Assembly: GCA_024236095.1 (NCBI GenBank)
Contig: JACKLD010000014.1
Span: 186,001 to 250,000, forward strand
Direction of reading: 5' to 3'
Length of the DNA: 64,000 nucleotides
Origin: Pseudomonadaceae bacterium
GTDB lineage: Bacteria > Pseudomonadota > Alphaproteobacteria > UBA2136 > UBA6156
Below, piece after piece: positions 50,488-58,823 of the stretch. The notes under the pieces are model-generated. The model was not told the DNA's origin. It searched no databases and was given only the letters and a program-made list of their open reading frames with translations. The translations under genes were made by a program, and so were the position numbers. Positions within the stretch are counted from its first letter, which is position 1, and each line of letters starts with the position of its first letter.

Positions 50488-51317
50488 TCCACCACCTCCA
50501 CCTGCGCTGGATGGCTCACCACCACCATCGCCCCATACACCGGTTGCACCACTCCGTGGACGCGCACGCTTTTGCCCTTGTAAAAATCGTCGGGCTTTTT
50601 AATCCCCCACTCCTTGAAGTGCTTCAGGTCTTTCCGTGCAATCCGGATGGTGAAGTCGGTGCGGTAATCCGGGCCGAAGTTGAGGTAGATGAAGTTCTTG
50701 TCGCCGCCGCTTCCCGTCACCGTGCCCTCCACCACCTGAAACAGCCCCATCTCATCGGGCGCACAGCAAGTCTCTGCGTCTTTCACGCGCCAGCGTGGCA
50801 ACGCCCACAGGCCCCGCTTGGCCTCTCGCGCCTGCTGTTCCAAAAGCAACACACGGCGGGCGTACAGGTGGTTGTCGGCAAAGGTGTAGGCCACCGCCAG
50901 CCCATCTTCCACCATGCGGCCGTTCAGCCAGGTGCCGTCTTGCAGGTAGATGTGTGCCAGCAACCGCCCGTAGCGGTCGCGGCGGGTTTTGCCAAGTTCC
51001 AACCGCACGGGTTTATCCAATACCAGCGCCGCCAGATGGGTGCGGGCCGCATCGGCCAACGGTTCGGCGGGGGCGCCGTGGTGGGGGCCTTCCGGCGTAT
51101 TGATGTCCAGCAACCTCACCCGTTCACCGGTGTTCAGCGCCACGGTATCGCCGTCAAACACCTGCACCACGGTGGGCATCGGTGCCTGCGCAGCCGCCAG
51201 CGCCACATAGGCCCATACGGCCATACCCAACATGCAAACGGCAAACACCCCTCTCACGCCCGCCAACCTAGCGCATTGCCAGAGGAAAGTCACCGTACCT
51301 TGACCATAAAGGCGCAC
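50484..51317 (-). CDS. Thermonuclease-like (SNase) secreted protein
   Basis: A staphylococcal nuclease-type domain: VVQVFDGDTVALNTGERVRLLDINTPE with the metal-binding Asp and catalytic Arg/Glu positions, and RRDRYGRLLAHIYL with the second Arg. A hydrophobic N-terminal segment (VFAVCMLGMAVWAYVALAAA) exports or anchors it. After the nuclease part there is an extra C-terminal domain of about 80 residues. The start is uncertain: GTG at 51317 gives 277 residues; other GTG codons downstream are possible. It is the first gene of the nuclease-NUDIX-mutS-murJ operon and lies 20 bases from the tRNA-Arg gene. Confidence 0.82.
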   Translation of the reverse strand: MRLYGQGTVTFLWQCARLAGVRGVFAVCMLGMAVWAYVALAAAQAPMPTVVQVFDGDTVALNTGERVRLLDINTPEGPHHGAPAEPLADAARTHLAALVLDKPVRLELGKTRRDRYGRLLAHIYLQDGTWLNGRMVEDGLAVAYTFADNHLYARRVLLLEQQAREAKRGLWALPRWRVKDAETCCAPDEMGLFQVVEGTVTGSGGDKNFIYLNFGPDYRTDFTIRIARKDLKHFKEWGIKKPDDFYKGKSVRVHGVVQPVYGAMVVVSHPAQVEVVE

Positions 51318-51337
51318 TCTGCCACAAACAGCCTTAT

Positions 51338-51412
51338 GTCCTCGTAGTACAATGGATAGTACGACGGCCTCCTAAGCTGTAAATGCAGGTTCGATTCCTG
51401 CCGGGGACGCCA
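51338..51412 (+). tRNA. tRNA-Arg (anticodon CCT, reads AGG)
   Basis: The cloverleaf is complete: 7-bp acceptor (GTCCTCG with CGGGGAC, one G-T pair), D arm GTAC/GTAC, anticodon stem ACGGC/GCTGT around the loop CTCCTAA, anticodon CCT at 51371-51373, short variable region, T arm GCAGG/CCTGC with loop TTCGATT, and an encoded CCA at 51410-51412. Confidence 0.95.
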
Positions 51413-51432
51413 TTCAGCACACGCCATCTCCC

Positions 51433-51518
51433 GTCCTCGTTAGTACAATGGGCACTTGGATAACGTGCCCCGTTGGGGCAACACGACGGCCTCCTAAGCT
51501 GTAAACGTGTCGGGGGAC
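51433..51518 (+). pseudogene. tRNA-Arg(CCT)-like remnant or tRNA-like RNA
   Basis: The sequence repeats the tRNA-Arg 5' end (GTCCTCGT, TAGTACAATGG) and the whole anticodon hairpin (ACGGC CTCCTAA GCTGT) but has an insertion between them and no T arm. The hairpin is extended by a new stem ACACG/CGTGT, the insert folds as GGGCAC/GTGCCC or, alternatively, TGCCCC/GGGGCA, and GGGGGAC near the end can pair with the 5' GTCCTC. It cannot be a normal tRNA. It starts 20 bases after the true gene. Confidence 0.65.
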
Positions 51519-51548
51519 AATACCACTGGGAAATGACGCGTAGAGGCG

Positions 51549-52427
51549 TTACCGCCCATCCCCGTAATAGCTCGGGCCGCGTTGGTCGGCGCGGCGCTCG
51601 GCGGCGCGGGCGTCGCTGCTGCTGTAACCGCGAGGGATATCCAGCCGTTGTTTCGGGTAGATGTCATCCGGATCACGGCCGATTTTGGCGCGGTTGGCAT
51701 CGTAAATCAGCGGCCACAGGCGCCAGTTCTGGTAAATGCGGGGCTGGTCGGCAATGGTGGAGAGGGTATCGCCGCGCTGGACGCGGTATTGGGTGACTTC
51801 GCCCGCGTTGTTGAAACGGATGTAAGGACCTTCCGCCGCGCGGTTGGCGGTATCCGGTGAGGCCTGTTGGCTGTAGCTGTAGGATGGCGCATTGTTGGCA
51901 TGGACGCGGTAGTCGTAATCTCCGGGGCGGCGGCCCATGGCGCCATCGGGTGCGCCGTCGCGCCAATCGCGTACCGCGTTGCCGATGCGGGTGCTCCCGC
52001 CCAAATTGGCATCCGCCGCACCCATCACCATGGCGGGGCCGGTACCGGGGTCGCCAATGTAGGTGCTGCTGCGACCGGTGCCGAAGCCACGGTCATACTG
52101 GCCGCCCGCACCACCATATCCACCCGCGCCCACCGGCGGAGCGGCAGGGCGCATCACCTTGCTGCCGCTGCCGGCAATGTAGGTTTGGGCGTTCAAGTCT
52201 TCGCGGGTGTAATAGCCGCTCCATGCGGCATGGTCGTTTTCATCGTAATGGGGGCTGTAAACCACTTTGGGAGGGATATTCCGGCGTGGCGACACCCGCT
52301 CCTTCTGGTCTTCGCGGAAGGTGAAGATGTTGTCCACCCATTCCATCATGCCGGCGCGGGCGGGCAGCGCCAAGCAGACCCCTACGGCCACCAGCAACAT
52401 CAGCGGGGTGGCTTTGCGCATCACCAT
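51549..52427 (-). CDS. Exported LysM-domain protein
   Basis: A 292-residue protein with a signal peptide (PLMLLVAVGVCLALPARA) and a Tyr/Gly-rich middle. A LysM domain at about residues 215-270 (QYRVQRGDTLSTIADQP then WPLIYDANRAKIG and YPKQRLDIP) should bind peptidoglycan. The final 25 residues are basic and flexible. The start codon is 18 bases from the divergent substrate-binding protein gene and no ribosome binding site is seen. An in-frame ATG at 52421 is an alternative. Confidence 0.8.
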   Translation of the reverse strand: MVMRKATPLMLLVAVGVCLALPARAGMMEWVDNIFTFREDQKERVSPRRNIPPKVVYSPHYDENDHAAWSGYYTREDLNAQTYIAGSGSKVMRPAAPPVGAGGYGGAGGQYDRGFGTGRSSTYIGDPGTGPAMVMGAADANLGGSTRIGNAVRDWRDGAPDGAMGRRPGDYDYRVHANNAPSYSYSQQASPDTANRAAEGPYIRFNNAGEVTQYRVQRGDTLSTIADQPRIYQNWRLWPLIYDANRAKIGRDPDDIYPKQRLDIPRGYSSSDARAAERRADQRGPSYYGDGR

Positions 52428-52445
52428 GCCGTATCATGCGGGCAA

Positions 52446-53951
52446 ATGCGCCTGTACCACAAGCCGTCCCGCCCTGTCATCGCATGGTTTTGCGCCATGT
52501 TTCTATGGTTTGGATGGCCCGCTGTGGCAGAAACCCCACCACCTGCCCAACCCCTCACCATTGCGGTGTCCTCGGCGCCCAAAAGCCTCGACCCGGCTTT
52601 GGCCACCGATGCCGCCGGCGCCCGCATCCTGCAACTCACCAACCCGGCGCTGTTGCACTACGATGCATCCTTTACCCCCACGGGGCTGGTCGCCCAAGGC
52701 TGTACGCAAAAGGCTCTCACCGTCACCTGCACGCTGCGGCCGGGCTACCGCTTTCACAACGGCACCCCGCTAACCGCCACGGCGCTGAAAGACTGGTTCA
52801 CCTTCCTGCAAGCCACCCCGCGCAGCCCGCTTTCCGCCCTGTTGGAGCCGGTGGCCGCCATCGCCGCCCCTGCCGCCGATACGCTCATCTTCACACTCAA
52901 ACAGCCGACCTTCGGTTTTCTGGGCCGTTTGGTAGACATTCCGTTGGCCGCCCCACCCGCCGACAAAAGCCTTGGCGCGCCCCGCCCCGGACTCGGCACC
53001 TACCGTCTGGCAGAGCAAGATGCTCAAGGAACCGTGACTGTGGCCCCCGCGCCGGACAGCAACCTTCCGGCACTCACCTTCACGCCGCTGGCCGACCCCA
53101 CCACCCGCCTGCTCAAGCTCAAGCAGGGCGAGGTGGACGTGGTGTACCAGGATATCCCGCCGGAACTGTTCACATGGGCGCAAAAGCAAGGCTGGAAAAC
53201 CGCTTCCGCACCGTCTGCCAGCTACACCTATCTGGCACTTAACTTTACCAACCCGCATCTGGCCGATGCGCGTATCCGCAAGGGGTTGAGCGTGGCCATC
53301 AACCGTGCCGCCATCCGCCGCCATCTGCTGGGTGGCATGGCCGAACCTGCCGACAGCCTGCTGCCCCCCGGCCACCCCGCCCTGTGGCCCGCGCCGGAAG
53401 ACGACTACAACCCCACCCGCGCCGAAGACCTGCTGAACGCCGCCGCCACCTTGGGGGATGCCCAAAATTCCCGTTTCTCGCTTACCTTGGCCACCAGCAC
53501 CGATGCCCTCAGCCAACGTGTGGCGCAGGTGCTCCAGCAAGACCTGCGCAGGGTGGGCGTGGATGTCATTCTCAAACCGCTGGAATGGGGCGCTTTTTAC
53601 GACAACGTCAAAGCGGGCCGTTTCGATATGGCGCTGATGAGCTGGAGTGGCGAGCTTCCGCCCGACTTCCTTGTGCAGGTCTTCCACAGCAACAAGGCGC
53701 CGCCTGCGGGGCTGAACCGTGGCAAGGTGGACATTCCCGTTCTCGACAAGGCGCTGGATAAACTGGCTACCGCCACAACCGTGGAAGCGCAAACTGCTGC
53801 GGCCACCCAAGCCCAGCAACTTGCCGCCGGTTTGTTGCCGTATATCCCCCTCTACCGCCGCCACCATGTGCTGGTGGCACGGCCGGATGTTGACGGTTGT
53901 GCCATTCCCACGAGCGGAGGGTATCAGGGGCTGCTTGGCTGCCGGAAATAA
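52446..53951 (+). CDS. Periplasmic peptide/oligopeptide ABC transporter substrate-binding protein (SBP_bac_5)
   Basis: This 501-residue protein starts with a signal peptide (AWFCAMFLWFGWPAVAE) followed by TIAVSSAPKSLDPALATD, the usual start of family 5 binding proteins. Family patterns include LRPGYRFHNGTPLTATALKDW and FTNPHLADARIRKGLSVAINRAAI. It would bind peptides or nickel-like ligands for an ABC importer; no permease genes are adjacent. ATG 52446 is chosen since it gives the signal peptide; the frame is open far upstream within the opposite gene. TATCAT at 52432-52437 puts +1 about two bases before the ATG. Confidence 0.88.
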   Translation: MRLYHKPSRPVIAWFCAMFLWFGWPAVAETPPPAQPLTIAVSSAPKSLDPALATDAAGARILQLTNPALLHYDASFTPTGLVAQGCTQKALTVTCTLRPGYRFHNGTPLTATALKDWFTFLQATPRSPLSALLEPVAAIAAPAADTLIFTLKQPTFGFLGRLVDIPLAAPPADKSLGAPRPGLGTYRLAEQDAQGTVTVAPAPDSNLPALTFTPLADPTTRLLKLKQGEVDVVYQDIPPELFTWAQKQGWKTASAPSASYTYLALNFTNPHLADARIRKGLSVAINRAAIRRHLLGGMAEPADSLLPPGHPALWPAPEDDYNPTRAEDLLNAAATLGDAQNSRFSLTLATSTDALSQRVAQVLQQDLRRVGVDVILKPLEWGAFYDNVKAGRFDMALMSWSGELPPDFLVQVFHSNKAPPAGLNRGKVDIPVLDKALDKLATATTVEAQTAAATQAQQLAAGLLPYIPLYRRHHVLVARPDVDGCAIPTSGGYQGLLGCRK

Positions 53952-53965
53952 CCCTGTATAACCAT

Positions 53966-54005
53966 GCCCTTTGTCGTTCCTGCAAAAACAGGAACGACAA
54001 AGGGC
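53966..54005. terminator. 17-bp perfect hairpin between convergent genes
   Basis: GCCCTTTGTCGTTCCTG and its exact reverse complement flank the 6-base loop CAAAAA. The binding-protein gene and infC converge here, so a bidirectional terminator fits. There is no strong T-run on either side; it may instead be a dispersed palindromic element. Confidence 0.55.
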
Positions 54006-54024
54006 CCTGTAAAAGCGTTTGCTA

Positions 54025-54612
54025 TTACTCGTCCGCCGTGTCAGCCGCCGCCTTTTTGCCGCCCTTGTTGGGGAGCGGGGACAAGATGAGCACCAAAAAG
54101 CGGCCTTCCACCTTTTCGCTGCGGAAGTCGACCTTGGCGACTTCAGCGGTGTCTTCCACCAGGCGGGAGAGCATCTCTTGGCCGATTTCCATGTGGGTCA
54201 CCTCGCGGCCACGGAAGCGCAGGTTGATTTTGGCCTTGTTGCCGTCGGCCAGAAACTCTTTGATTTTGCGCAGCTTGACCTGATAGTCGTTTTCTTCAGT
54301 GCCGGGGCGGAAGACGACTTCCTTGATTTCCTGCACTTGCTGGTTCTTTTTGGCTTCCTTCTTGCGCTTTTGCTCTTGGAAGCGGAATTTGCCGTAGTCC
54401 AGAATCTTGCACACCGGCGGCACCGATGTGGCCGCAATTTCCACCAAGTCCAGTCCAAGTTCTTGCGCGCGCGCCTGTGCGTCACGGGTGCTTAACGTAC
54501 CGTAATTTTCGCCGTTGGGGCCAATCACCCGCACTTGCGGGACACGAATCATCTCGTTGATACGATGCTCATACTGCCGGTTACGCTCCGGTTTTCCGCG
54601 AAATCTCCCGAT
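54025..54612 (-). CDS. infC: Translation initiation factor IF-3 (ATC start)
   Basis: IF-3 has two domains; both are complete here: N-terminal RINEMIRVPQVRVIGPNG...REAQ-type helix with LGLDLVEIA, PPVCKILDYGKFRFQ, basic linker, and C-terminal VVFRPGTEENDY...RFRGREVTH. The first ATG (54552) would remove the RINE start that IF-3 proteins share. ATC at 54612-54610 has the ribosome binding site AAGGAG 8 bases upstream and gives 195 residues. Escherichia coli infC uses AUU and is autoregulated through that rare start; the same control is likely. It follows a membrane protein gene in the thrS operon. Usual neighbours rpmI and rplT do not follow. Confidence 0.92.
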   Translation of the reverse strand: MGRFRGKPERNRQYEHRINEMIRVPQVRVIGPNGENYGTLSTRDAQARAQELGLDLVEIAATSVPPVCKILDYGKFRFQEQKRKKEAKKNQQVQEIKEVVFRPGTEENDYQVKLRKIKEFLADGNKAKINLRFRGREVTHMEIGQEMLSRLVEDTAEVAKVDFRSEKVEGRFLVLILSPLPNKGGKKAAADTADE

Positions 54613-54626
54613 GACACAAACTCCTT
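54610..54626 (-). promoter_or_regulatory. Ribosome binding site and non-canonical ATC start of infC
   Basis: The minus strand reads AAGGAG (54626-54621), eight bases, then ATC (54612-54610) and the codons of GRFRGKPERNRQYEHRINE before the first ATG. The rare start permits IF-3 to repress its own translation. Confidence 0.8.
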
Positions 54627-54671
54627 CTGTTGGTTGCCTCCCTTATGGAAGGTGCCTCTAGCTATGCCAAA

Positions 54672-55769
54672 TCACGCGTCAAAAGACAAGCCCTTCCCCG
54701 CACGCAGGCAAGGCCGCAGCGCCAGCAATACCACCAGAACGGCAACGCCCACCACGTCTCCCGCCCATAACGTGGGAAACATGCCCTCGCGCACAATCGC
54801 TCCGGCCAGCAAGGCCACCGCCACCCCCCACCACGGTGTGCGCAAATACACCATGCGCGCCGCCAGTGCCAGTGTCAGCAGCCATGCGGCCAACTCCACC
54901 ATGCCGATATCCCCCAGCCGTGCCAGCAAGGTGGCCTGATACATCGGCCACTCCCACACCAGTGTCACGCCGGCGGGGTAGGTGTAGGGGAACCCGAAGG
55001 TATGTTGCCACAGCACCGGCAGCCCGTAACCGGGGAACAGCACGGACAGTCCGCCCGCCAATACGGCGATACCCAGCAGTAGCGCCACCAGTGGCTTGGC
55101 CCGCACACATGCCCACGGCAGCAACGCCACCACCAGCAAGGCGGTAATCGGCTGTACCAGCGACATGGCAATCCACGCCGCCGCCGTCCATGGCCAACGC
55201 CCGTGGGTCAGGCCGTACATGCCCGCCACCAACAGACCTACGGCCAGACCGTCCGGCCCGCTGGCGCGCATCACCAGCAAGGTGAGGGGGTTCAGCACAA
55301 TCGCCAGCCATACCAGCCACCAAAACCACCGCCGCCAGCCGTGGCTGGCCACCACCGCTGGTCGCAGCCATAGCCAGCTTGCGCCCGCCAGCAACCCCAT
55401 GCCAAGTAGGTTGGTGAACATAACCGCCACCCCTGCGGAAAGCCCCGCCGCCAGCAACCCGGCCAACAGCCCGTAAAACCCCACATTGGCATGGTAAAAA
55501 ACCGCCAACTGCCGCAGGCTTTCAGGGTCTTTCGCCACCGCCGCACGGTGAAAATGCCGTTGCAACAAATCTTCCCGCCAAAAGTCCGGCAAATGCCGCA
55601 CCCAGTCATACACCCAGCCGTGGGCCTCGGCCCAGCTGTGGCCCAAAGCGGTTTTTGCCAAGGTAAGGTACGGAATCACCTCCCACCCCCACAACGGATG
55701 CGTCCACACATACACCCATGCCGCCAGCACAACGGTGGCGGCAATGGCGTCGGCGCGGGCCAGCCTCAC
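54672..55769 (-). CDS. Polytopic membrane protein between thrS and infC
   Basis: A 365-residue protein with about nine or ten hydrophobic helices and an Arg/Asp/His-containing periplasmic loop near residues 45-85. It looks like a mannosyltransferase-like or other GT-C-type membrane enzyme in general form, but no family motif is certain. GTG at 55769 overlaps the thrS stop by 4 bases, so translation is coupled. In most bacteria infC follows thrS directly. Confidence 0.6.
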   Translation of the reverse strand: MRLARADAIAATVVLAAWVYVWTHPLWGWEVIPYLTLAKTALGHSWAEAHGWVYDWVRHLPDFWREDLLQRHFHRAAVAKDPESLRQLAVFYHANVGFYGLLAGLLAAGLSAGVAVMFTNLLGMGLLAGASWLWLRPAVVASHGWRRWFWWLVWLAIVLNPLTLLVMRASGPDGLAVGLLVAGMYGLTHGRWPWTAAAWIAMSLVQPITALLVVALLPWACVRAKPLVALLLGIAVLAGGLSVLFPGYGLPVLWQHTFGFPYTYPAGVTLVWEWPMYQATLLARLGDIGMVELAAWLLTLALAARMVYLRTPWWGVAVALLAGAIVREGMFPTLWAGDVVGVAVLVVLLALRPCLRAGKGLSFDA

Positions 55770-57763
55770 GCGGCCTCCGCATCCTTGCGGGTGTCAACTT
55801 CACCTTTCACCCGCGCAATGAAGGCATCCAACGGCATCGCTCCCAAATCGGTGCCATCACGCAAACGTACCGCCACCGTACCTGCCTCGGCCTCTTTGGC
55901 GCCCACCACCAGCATGTAGGGCACCTTGCGTTGCTGGGCGATGAGAATCTTCTTCTGCATGCGCTCGTTGCTGTCGTCCACTTCGACGCGCAGGCCACCG
56001 GTGGCGGTCACCACGGGGGCTTCAAACAGTTTGCGGCGCACCGCTTCCGCATAGTCGGCCTGCTTGTCGGTGATGGGGATGACCACCGCCTGCACCGGTG
56101 CCAGCCAGACGGGGAATTTGCCTTCGTAGTTTTCAATCAAAATGCCGATAAAGCGCTCCAAACTCCCCAAAATGGCACGGTGCAGCATCACACACGGCAC
56201 GCGCTCACCTTGCTCGTTGGTGTAGTCGGCGCCCAGACGTACCGGCATGTTGAAGTCCACTTGCAACGTACCGCACTGCCAGTCGCGGCCGATGCAGTCG
56301 CGCAGCACAAACTCCAGTTTGGGGCCATAAAACGCACCGTCGCCGGGGCTCAGCTTGAACTCTAAACCCGCATTGGTGCAGGCATCGGCAAGCGCTTGTT
56401 CCGCCTTGTCCCACAGGGCGTCGTCACCAATGCGCTTCTCCGGACGGGTGGAAAGCTTGACAAAATAATCGGTAAATCCAAGGTCGCGGTACACGTCGTT
56501 CAGCAGGTCGCAAAAAATACGGCTTTCCGACTGAATCTGGTCGGCGGTACAAAAGATGTGCGCATCATCTTGGGTGAACGCGGTGCAACGCATCAGGCCA
56601 TGTAACGCGCCTTTGGCCTCGTTACGCATACACGAGCCGAATTCGGCCATTCGCAGCGGCAAGTCGCGGTAGCTCTTGATGCCTTGGTTGAACACCTGTA
56701 CGTGGCACGGGCAGTTCATCGGCTTCATGGCGTGGACATCCACCACCTTGCCGCCCTTTTCCTCCTTGATGAGGAACAGGTCTTCAAAGTAGTTGGCCCA
56801 GTGCCCGCTGGCCTCATACAGGCTTTTATGAACCATTTTCGGCGTGTTCACTTCCACATATCCCGCAGCGGCAAGCTTGCGACGGATGTAATCGGTCAAC
56901 TCTACGTAAACCGTCCAACCTCCGGCGTGCCAGAACGGCTGCCCCGGTGCTTCCTCCTGCAAATGGAATAAATCCAGCGCTGGGCCGATTTTGCGGTGGT
57001 CACGCTTTTCGGCCTCGGCGCGCATGACGAGGTAGGCGTCCAGTTCCTTCTGGGTGGCAAAGGCCACCACGTACAGGCGGGTAAGTTGCTGCTTGGTGGC
57101 ATCGCCGCGCCAGTAGGCGCCGGCCAAATTGCTGAGGGTGAACGCCAGCGTCAGCTTGGACATCTCCGGTACATGCGGCCCACGGCAGAGGTCGAGGAAT
57201 ACCTCGGTGTCACCATCCATCTGGCGGTAAACGGAGAGGTATTTACCCTCTACCAATTCGCCCTTTTCCACGGCGCCGTCCACCAATTCCACCTTGTAGG
57301 GTTCGCCTTTGGTCTCAAAGTAACTGCGGACTTGGGCCGGCTCCCAATGCTCGCGCACCACGGCGTGGCCTTGGGAAATAATCTCGCGCATCCGTGCCTC
57401 AATTTTCGGCAAATCATCGCTGGAGATGGATTGGGCAAACTCCACATCGTAGTAACAGCCGTTGTCAATCGTCGGTCCGATGGCCAGTTTGGCGGTGGGG
57501 TACAACTCTTTCACCGCGCGCGCCAGCACCTGCGCCGCCAGCGTATGGCGGGCGGTATCCAAGCCCAGCGGGGTTTTCATCGTGGCAATGTTGAGCGACA
57601 CATCATGGTCAATCGGGGAAAGAAGGTCTTGCGCCCTGCCATCCACTTCCACCGCCAACGCAGCCTTGGCCAACCCGGCCCCGATGCTTTCAGCCACCGC
57701 CTGTCCGGTGGTGGTGCCGTCAAACTCCTTCACCGAGTTGTCGGGCAGGGTAATGCGGACCAT
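55766..57763 (-). CDS. thrS: Threonyl-tRNA synthetase
   Basis: A full-length 665-residue synthetase: TGS domain (VRITLPDNSVKEF), editing domain (about 62-225, with CRGPHVP), class II core (MNCPCHVQ, EFGSCMRNEAKGALHGLMR, VMLHRAILGSLERF) and anticodon-binding domain. The zinc ligands Cys/His/His are intact. The editing-site pair His73-xxx-His77 reads HTLAA, so the second His is Ala. ATG 57763 is chosen for the ribosome binding site AAGGAG 9 bases upstream; the first in-frame ATG upstream lacks one and would overlap the pip gene. It heads an operon with the membrane protein and infC. Confidence 0.93.
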   Translation of the reverse strand: MVRITLPDNSVKEFDGTTTGQAVAESIGAGLAKAALAVEVDGRAQDLLSPIDHDVSLNIATMKTPLGLDTARHTLAAQVLARAVKELYPTAKLAIGPTIDNGCYYDVEFAQSISSDDLPKIEARMREIISQGHAVVREHWEPAQVRSYFETKGEPYKVELVDGAVEKGELVEGKYLSVYRQMDGDTEVFLDLCRGPHVPEMSKLTLAFTLSNLAGAYWRGDATKQQLTRLYVVAFATQKELDAYLVMRAEAEKRDHRKIGPALDLFHLQEEAPGQPFWHAGGWTVYVELTDYIRRKLAAAGYVEVNTPKMVHKSLYEASGHWANYFEDLFLIKEEKGGKVVDVHAMKPMNCPCHVQVFNQGIKSYRDLPLRMAEFGSCMRNEAKGALHGLMRCTAFTQDDAHIFCTADQIQSESRIFCDLLNDVYRDLGFTDYFVKLSTRPEKRIGDDALWDKAEQALADACTNAGLEFKLSPGDGAFYGPKLEFVLRDCIGRDWQCGTLQVDFNMPVRLGADYTNEQGERVPCVMLHRAILGSLERFIGILIENYEGKFPVWLAPVQAVVIPITDKQADYAEAVRRKLFEAPVVTATGGLRVEVDDSNERMQKKILIAQQRKVPYMLVVGAKEAEAGTVAVRLRDGTDLGAMPLDAFIARVKGEVDTRKDAEAA

Positions 57764-57863
57764 GGCACAAAGCTCCTTGTTGGGCGGTTGGTTATGGGTT
57801 AACCGCCGCAACTTAGCGCAAAGCCGCTTGCCCGCCAAGGGTTTCCCTTGCACAATGCTTGCC

Positions 57864-58823
57864 ATGGCACTTTATCCTGAACTTACCCCCTTCCGCACCG
57901 GCCACCTGAAGCTGACCGACGGGCACAGCATGTATTATGAGGAGTCGGGGAATCCGCAGGAGACACCAGTAGTTTACCTCCACGGCGGCCCGGGCAACGG
58001 CCTGTCCAGCAAGCACCGCCGCTATACCGACCCCAAAACAACCCACATCATCACGTATGACCAACGCGGCTGCGGCCAAAGCAAACCCCTGCATAGCCTG
58101 AAGGCCAACACCACCCAGCACTTGGTGGAAGACCTTGAACGCCTGCGCAAGCACCTGAAGCTGGAATCCTGGTTTGTGGCAGGGTTTAGCTGGGGCGCCA
58201 CCTTGGCCTTGGCCTATGCCGAGGCTTACCCGCAACGGGTACGGGGCCTTGTGGTTGGCGGCGTCTATTTGGGGACAAAACGCGAAACCGCATGGCTGAC
58301 CCATCCCGACGGCGTGGCCCGCTTTTTCCCCAATGACTACGCGGCGGTCATGGAAGCTTTGGACTATCCCAAGCCTGCCGATGTCAGCAACGCCCTGCTA
58401 TCTATCTTCAAAAACGGCACCAAACGGGAGAAAGAACAGGCAGCTTATGCATGGTGCCAACTGGAGGCAGCCGCCTGTGAAGCCAAACTCAATCGCAAAG
58501 AGTTGGTCAAGGAGCTAGAGGAAGACCGTGAAATTCTCCCAGCCCTTGCCCTTCTGGAAGCCCACTACTTCGCCAACGACTGCTTTTTGAAACCCGGCCA
58601 ACTGCTCAACAACATTTACAAAATCGCCCATATTCCGCTGCATATCGTGCAAGGCGCGGCAGATATGGTGTGCCCGCCGGAAACCGCCATCGCCCTCCAC
58701 GCCGCCCACCCCAACAGCCGCCTCTATTGGGTGGAAGGCGGCGGCCACCGTGCCAATCCGCCGCTTTTGCGCGCCCGCATGAACGCCATCAAAGACATGC
58801 TGAAAGCCGTCAAGCGCCTTTAG
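57864..58823 (+). CDS. pip: Proline iminopeptidase
   Basis: A 319-residue alpha/beta hydrolase that removes N-terminal proline from peptides. The oxyanion motif HGGPG, DQRGCGQSKP and the nucleophile elbow GFSWGATLALAYAEA (Ser109) are present, and GHR near the end supplies the catalytic His (GGGH). Most family members have GGSWG; Phe at that place is a small variation. An ATG 9 bases upstream (57855) is an alternative start. The gene is divergent from thrS. Confidence 0.88.
   Translation: MALYPELTPFRTGHLKLTDGHSMYYEESGNPQETPVVYLHGGPGNGLSSKHRRYTDPKTTHIITYDQRGCGQSKPLHSLKANTTQHLVEDLERLRKHLKLESWFVAGFSWGATLALAYAEAYPQRVRGLVVGGVYLGTKRETAWLTHPDGVARFFPNDYAAVMEALDYPKPADVSNALLSIFKNGTKREKEQAAYAWCQLEAAACEAKLNRKELVKELEEDREILPALALLEAHYFANDCFLKPGQLLNNIYKIAHIPLHIVQGAADMVCPPETAIALHAAHPNSRLYWVEGGGHRANPPLLRARMNAIKDMLKAVKRL

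Noticed and set aside
51338..51518. Integration attachment site at the tRNA-Arg pair
   Set aside because: The second copy repeats the 5' half and anticodon arm rather than the 3' end, and no integrase is near, so element integration is not supported.
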